Positions 58,590 through 64,000 of a stretch of 64,000 nucleotides of DNA are shown here, piece by piece. Within the stretch, counting starts at the first letter, position 1. Each line of letters begins with the position of its first letter. A model generated the notes under the pieces. It did no database searches. It worked only from the letters and a program-made list of their open reading frames with translations, and was not told the DNA's origin. The stretch comes from Buddleja alternifolia (taxonomy: Eukaryota > Streptophyta > Magnoliopsida > Lamiales > Scrophulariaceae): contig CM033408.1 of NCBI GenBank assembly GCA_019426215.1, forward strand, positions 5,831,077 through 5,895,076, written 5' to 3'. Position numbers and translations under genes: made by a program.

Positions 58590-58715
58590 GTTATTATAAT
58601 TTCTTTTCTTTATTTTTTTTTTTACAGGAAACATAAGACTTTGACTTGGACATCAGAAAGTTCAAGTTACATACTGATGATACAAGACGCGAAGATGCGC
58701 TCAACTGATCAAACT

Positions 58716-59132
58716 CTAAGGCCTTTTTGTTTATGTTTGGAAATCCCATTTTCAGTATTTTAGATTATAAAATATTGAAAATCCACACAAAGTTATTTTC
58801 AACCAAATTCATCTTTTTTCAAGTTCATGTTCTCATTCTCCAATATAATTATCTATCAATCACTACATTCATCATTCCACACAATCATTAATCAATATTC
58901 ATTTATTTTTCTCTATTTTTCTTTTTTCTTTCATATTTGACATCATTTAACCCATCATACATCAACTAATCATTATTGATTTGACTCAATTTACAAATTT
59001 CAACCATACTCTAAAAACATAAACAAACACACCAACATATCACATCAAATTCACATGAATATCCAAAATATGCATTCCCCCGAAAAAATTTCATGATTTA
59101 TACTCAAGAACATAAACAAACAAAGCCTAAGC
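58716..59132. repeat. hAT-like inverted-repeat element
   Basis: The left end AAGGCCTTTTTGTTTATGTT is complemented by the right end AACATAAACAAACAAAGCCT. The interior is AT-rich and non-coding. Its ends match the 8078 and 48126 elements. Confidence 0.5.
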
Positions 59133-59247
59133 TACTCACTGGAAAGGAAAGAGAACTATTAAACACAACACTAATAGACACGTTACATGAAGTTTTCATT
59201 TCGGCTAACCCATCTGCTATTCCATTTGCTTCTTTGTCGCCATGGTG

Positions 59248-59877
59248 TTAAATGTCGATCGAAATTTCGACAGAAATTTCAAATTTTCTAGGGTCCCAAA
59301 GTGAAATCTCACTTCTAATCCAATTTTGCAAAATATCCAATGAAATTTTAATCGAAACACGAAATTTCTCAAAATTTAAAAGTAATATTAAATTATTTAT
59401 ATTTGATTTAAATATTTATGTTTAATTATAATATGTAAAATTAATTTTAAATATTTTTTTTTATTTGAGACCACTATTATCGAGTATGATTAAATGTTAA
59501 TGTGAGACGCAATGTAACAATTTTGGTTCTCCTAGAAATTTAATATGATTTTGAATAATATATTTTATGAATATTGTATGTGTTTTGCTTTAGTTAACTT
59601 TTAAAAATATTTAGTCATACTTTAATTTCAAATCCTACTTATTTTAAATTTTCGCCACAGATTTTACTTGTATTAATTGACAACATGCACTATATCTACA
59701 TTATCTACATAATATTATTAATGAAAAAAATGCATAACTATATATATTAAAGATATCCAAATATTCAGTAAAATTTCAAATATTTCTATAAATTTCCATG
59801 ATTTCTTTATAATCGAAGCCGAAATTATGAATATTCTTGAAATTTAGTATCCCAAAATCTACAACAATACCAATACT
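59248..59877. repeat. Dispersed non-coding repeat, copy 2 (inverted)
   Basis: The reverse complement matches 55149-55858 over both ends (for example AATCCAATTTTGCAAAATAT, and GAAATCATGG in complement). AT-rich between. About 3.4 kb separates the two copies. Confidence 0.6.
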
Positions 59878-59935
59878 TAATATCTTGTCTGTCGCATAAC
59901 TGGGTTGACACAATCGTGAAAATTAGTTATTGACA

Positions 59936-61045
59936 CTGTCCTTGAAATATTGGCCCAAAGTGAACGATATGTCACCTCTAAGTTCCTAACATGTCTCGGC
60001 TTATAGAAGCTACTATAGTTTTGTTATAACAGAACATAATTCACCTTTTGCGACAATATAAATCTATACGAATTGAATCGAGTCCAACCAAAAATTATCC
60101 AAATATTTTTGAATTTGGGTAGAGCTAACCAGATTGCGGTTGAACAAAGATTTTACTGTTAATCGTATCGACCATGAACGAGCTCTAATCAAGTTGAACT
60201 CAAGTAACTTGATCTTCCTACATATACTTTATTATTTTTTTAACCAACCAACTCGAGCTTCAAAGGTTGTAGAACATAGCAAAAATGCTCTAATTTGATT
60301 TGTTAGGTAAAAGACTCAAGCTCGTGATTTTAACTATCGATTTTAAATAGAGTATCAAGTAGTTCAACACAATTTGTAAAGGTTAGTACTGTCCTTGAAA
60401 TATCGGCGCAAAGTGAACGATATGCCACCTCTAAGCTCCTAACACGTCTCGGCTTATAGAAGTTACTATAGTCTTGTTACAACAAAACATAATTCAATAT
60501 AGTATAGATCTATACGAATTGAATCGAGTCTTAACAAAAAATTATCCAAACATGTTTGAGTTTGGGTAGAGCTTGTGAAATTGCGTTTGAACAATGGTCT
60601 TATTGTTAATCATATCAACCATGAACGAGCTCTAATTGAGTCAAAGTTGAGTAATTTGATCTTCCTACATATATTTTGTTGTTTTTTTAACCAATCAACT
60701 CGAGCTTCAAATGTTGTAGAACATAGAAAAAAAATGCTCAAATTTGGATTTGTTAGGTAAAAGGCTCGAGCTCATGCTTTTACCTATCGGTTTTTTTTTT
60801 TTTTTGGTTGCCTACCACAGTTTCCCGGATATTGCCGGACTAATCTGTTGGTCGACCCGGGTCGCACACCTGGCCTGGTGGGTGAGTCTCCCAACGGGAG
60901 TAACTGTGTACACAAGGAATCGAACCCGAGACCTTACTTAAGCAGAACCAAGCTGCTTACCACTTAGACCAACCCCTGTTGATTACCTATCAGTTTTGAA
61001 TGGAGTATCAAGTAGTTCAATTCATTTATCAACGCAATTTGTAAG
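59936..61045. repeat. 453-bp tandem duplication, second copy split by a SINE
   Basis: Copy A starts at CTGTCCTTGAAATATTGG (59936) and copy B at CTGTCCTTGAAATATCGG (60389), an offset of 453 bp. Both contain CAAAGTGAACGATATG, ATGAACGAGCTCTAAT and AACTCGAGCTTCAAA. Copy B resumes after the SINE with TTTTGAATGGAGTATCAAGT. The SINE is absent from copy A, so it entered after the duplication. Confidence 0.85.
60791..60982 (-). mobile_element. tRNA-derived SINE, minus strand
   Basis: On the minus strand, starting near 60982, a pol III A box (TGGTCTAAGTGGTAAGCAG) and B box (GGTTCGATTCC) lie about 40 bp apart, as in a tRNA-derived SINE head. The body is followed by a run of about 15 A, seen as T's at 60791-60805. 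Direct repeats TTACCTATCGG (60780-60790) and TTACCTATCAG (60983-60993) flank it and match at 10 of 11 positions. The A-tail, pol III promoter and duplications together are strong evidence. It depends on a LINE for mobilisation. Confidence 0.9.
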
Positions 61046-61293
61046 AGTAAAGGGATATGAATTTCTTTTATTCAGTTGGACACTAATTACGCCTCTAAAT
61101 GCTACTTGCTATATTTTATCTTGTACTGAGAACCCAACCATGTTTGGGGAATTTTCATATTGTTTCCCCTTTATATAATGAAAGTTGATCATAAAAAAAA
61201 AAAAAAAAACTCACGAGTGTATATTCAGGCTTAAAATATAATGAAATTGGCAAGTTATGATACTATATATTGAGGGATACTGTTAGTCACAAG

Positions 61294-62408
61294 TAGGGGT
61301 GTAAACGAGCCAAGCTCGAGTCGAGCCTGGCGATTTTGCCAGGCTCAAGCTCGAAATGGGTTATTTGAGCTCGAGCTTGTTGAGCCGCATTTTGAGAGCT
61401 CGAGCTGTTAGCTCAAATAACAGCTCGGCTCGAGCTCGAACTCGCGAGCCTGAGCTCAAATTTGTTGTTTTGCAGCAAGCTTGCTGCATTATTCATGGAG
61501 ACTAACTCCATGAAACTATTCATGAATTATTTAGTCCAATAAACCCCAAAACAAATGGGTGTGATGATTACCAATAAGAAGTTGGCGGAGGCGGTGGTTG
61601 TTTCGAGGGTAGCTTCGCGCGGCGGTGGTTGGGGCTGTGTAGTTAGCGGTTGCGCAGGAAGCATGAATCTGGGCGACAAAGATGCGCGTGGCTAGGGGTT
61701 GAGGCTGGAGGTGGGATATAGTGGTTTTCCGACGGCGGCAATGGGCGATTTAGGGTTTAATCGAATTTTTCATGTTTGGGGCTTTGAGCTGTTGTGCAGA
61801 CGAAGAGTGAGAGAGATGAATTAAAAGTTGTTCAGTTATTTTTATTACTTTTATTAAGTATTAGGGATTAATTCAAAAAATACCCATGGGTTAATACGAA
61901 ATTGAAAAAAAATACCTGTGTTAACGAAATAAGCTAAAAGCACCATGTGTTCTTAAAAATTCTGCAAATAGAGGATTTTTGAAAAAAAAAAAGAGCTTGT
62001 TTTTCATGTTTTTCACTTTTAATGACATATTTTTTTGTCATTTTTACACTTTTCAAACAAAGAAGCATGTCATTAAAGGTGAAAAACATGAAAAACACGC
62101 TCTCTTTTTTCCAAAAATCCACTATTTGCAGATTTTTTAAGAACACATGGTGGTTTTTAGCCTATTTCGTTAACACAAGTGTTTTTTTGCAACTTCGCGT
62201 TAACACAGATTTTTTTTTTTACATTTATCCCTAAATATTAATATAGTTAATATATTACTTTTATAATATAAAATATATAGTTGTTTTTATTACTTTTATA
62301 ATATAAAATAAATATATAAAAAATTAGAGAAGCTCGCGAGCCTAACAAAGCAAATTGGGCTCGAGCTCGAGCTCGAGTTGAGCCGGCTCGGCTCAAGTTA
62401 CACCCCTA
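61294..62408. mobile_element. Non-autonomous hAT element with GAGCTCGAG-rich ends
   Basis: A 1115-bp element. The left end is TAGGGGTGTAAACGAGCC and the right end is AAGTTACACCCCTA. The flanks GTCACAAG (61286-61293) and GTCACAGG (62409-62416) match at 7 of 8 positions. Internally it resembles the 5228-5956 element: GAGCTCGAG arms, a GC-rich non-coding centre (about 61575-61745), an AT-rich right third, and GCTCGCGAGCC before the right end. No transposase. A smaller palindromic element at 61861-62234 sits within it. Confidence 0.86.
61861..62234. repeat. Palindromic MITE nested in the hAT element
   Basis: The left end TTAGGGATTAATTC and right end ATTTATCCCTAA form inverted ends. Inner arms such as ACGAAATAAGCTAAAAGCAC and AGCCTATTTCGTTAACAC, and CATGTGTTCTTAAAAA with its complement, continue the palindrome to a centre near 62040. 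The open frames read through it are mirror images of each other and are not genes. Confidence 0.7.
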
Positions 62409-62416
62409 GTCACAGG

Positions 62417-64000
62417 ACATCTTACTCATGCATATGTCATCATCCACATCATTTTCCAACTCATGAATATGTCATCATTCACATCATTTTCCATCTAACC
62501 GAATCTGCCAAACTTGATTTGATACTGAATGAGCTTTATGAACACAAATTTAGGTTTGTCTTGAAAAATAAATACAAACTTCAAGCAAAGCTTGCGTCGA
62601 ATTGAATTTCATTTTTCAAGTTTATTTCTTTGTTACAACTAATAAGATAATTTAACAAAAAAGAAAATAAACAATTTCAAAACATCCTAAACCATCAAAA
62701 TCAAATTACATCCATACTAAAACTCATTATACTTGACTTTGTAAAGTCAAAACATCAATAATCTCTATCTCGATTGTGATTTGAAGAATATCTCAAATTA
62801 AAATAGGGTTAACTTGAGATTTTCTTTTCGAATTTGAACTCTTCGTATTAACTTCTAAATTATGAAATTTTTATTGACAAGTTGTATGAGTGATATTTAT
62901 ATAATTTTACATATTAATATATTATTTTAGTAAACCCATCACCTCTAGCACTCGATTTGAATCTAAACTTAAACCTTAACCTTTAGCTCAAACTTAAAAA
63001 TTTTCAAACAGAATTTGCAAGAAATTGGCACTTGTTCAAGTAGAGTAGCAAAAATTGTTCTTTCTATATTATAAGCTACTCACTTTCCAACTCTAATGCA
63101 CGCTACCGTCATACATTCACGTGATTCTAGGATCCCCTCTTTGGAAAATTCTACCACATACACATAAGATAACATATACAAAACTTGGAAAAACCCTTAA
63201 AAAAAGTTCGAATCCCAGATATTTTTCTCTCACATTTAAGAAGAAGACAAGAAGTTTGATGTAATGCAAGTTGTTTCTAAAATAAAAACAAATTAGAATA
63301 AAGAGGGATTTCGAGTAGACGATCCCTGCCTCGCGATAATCTCAACTTAGAATTATCTATCGACCCCTGCCTAAATAGGCTACCGGTGGTCCTACGTCTT
63401 AAACGAAAAGTTGATTAAATGTATTCGAACTTCTCTTCATCTTCTTCTAGTGGACCGCAACGATTGAAAACTCAAGTCAAGTGTACAAATCATCTCTCCG
63501 ATACTTAAATCTGGATAAAAAGACAATTTATACCTCCATGAAAGTCTTCAATTTGAAGAATACAAGCAGCGTTCAATACGCTATTTGGTGATTTCAGCCT
63601 TTAATTAAATGCTGATTATTGTGTTCGAATGCAAAATATAAACATATCTCAACAGCCCAAAAAGATATACTGAAATTCAAACAATTAATTAACATTTAAA
63701 AGCTTAAATATATATATCTCCATGGATTCTTCGATTGTGAAGATTACAAGCAAATGCAGATACAATGCCTTGGAGGCAAATTTCATCGAGTCTAATACTA
63801 AATTACATTACGGCCTACTCCTAAATTACACTATTACTTCTACATTACGCTATGAACTATTCCTAAGGCTAGGGCTAATTCTAAGAGAAATAAAATGTAG
63901 AAGTTTTTCTTCTGATGATCTTGTGATGTCCTCTCCTTTCTTCTCCGCGGCTCGTATATATATGGGTCTTTGAGGAACCCACGTCCCTTTTCTTCGGGAA
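62417..64000. other. Right flank; possible LTR-like sequence running off the end
   Basis: AT-rich with no gene seen to about 63230. From about 63240 there is sequence with CGATCCCTGCCTCGCG and a repeated block (CTTCAATTTGAAGAATACAA at about 63548, and CTTCGATTGTGAAGATTACA at about 63729). It resembles the non-coding part of an LTR retrotransposon, but no boundary is visible within the window. Confidence 0.3.

Noticed and set aside
61934..62234. Pair of opposite-strand 70-codon frames
   Set aside because: They are mirror images produced by a palindrome.
63208..63222. GTTCGAATCCC string resembling a tRNA T-arm or pol III B box
   Set aside because: There is no A box or cloverleaf-capable sequence upstream at the right distance.

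Overview
This is plant nuclear DNA, almost certainly from an angiosperm and probably a eudicot. Protein genes carry GT-AG introns of up to about 2.5 kb, the intergenic DNA is AT-rich, and the window holds plant-type LINE, Ty1/copia, CACTA, Mutator-like, hAT and SINE elements. The species cannot be told from the sequence.

Four host genes are supported. (1) SEC23, the COPII coat GTPase-activating subunit, + strand, 12457-22904: 13 exons that join in frame to 768 codons. (2) A bHLH transcription factor of the bHLH10/89/91 (EAT1-like) tapetum group, - strand, 31173-28923: three exons, 450 codons. (3) An intronless PLS-type pentatricopeptide-repeat protein with a C-terminal E region, - strand, 50835-48952. 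(4) NRPB8, the shared RNA polymerase subunit RPABC3, - strand, 54720-52183: four short exons giving 150 codons, with a truncated LINE in its last intron.

The rest is mostly mobile DNA. 329-7246 is a nearly full-length L1-type LINE with 17-bp target duplications; it has decayed and a hAT element sits inside ORF2. 8.0-9.4 kb holds nested small inverted-repeat elements. 9.86-12.02 kb is an older, 5'-truncated LINE carrying a 57-bp tandem repeat. 22.9-28.7 kb is intergenic DNA with several foldback elements and a G-rich run. 33.4 kb is a Mutator-like foldback element. 34603-39006 is a CACTA element carrying Ulp1-protease exons, with its 3' third duplicated in tandem including the terminus. 39339-43979 is a Tnt1-like copia element, - strand, with unequal LTRs. 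46.2-47.0 kb is another Mutator-like element. 50.9-64 kb holds hAT, SINE, putative LTR and duplicated sequences.

The four host genes act in unrelated pathways (ER-Golgi transport, anther development, organelle RNA processing, transcription) and form no cluster. The clearest unusual items are the CACTA element with two 3' ends and two Ulp1 copies, the shared hAT family marked by GAGCTCGAG-rich ends and 8-bp target duplications, the LTR mismatch of the copia element, and the short-exon NRPB8 gene hidden among repeats.
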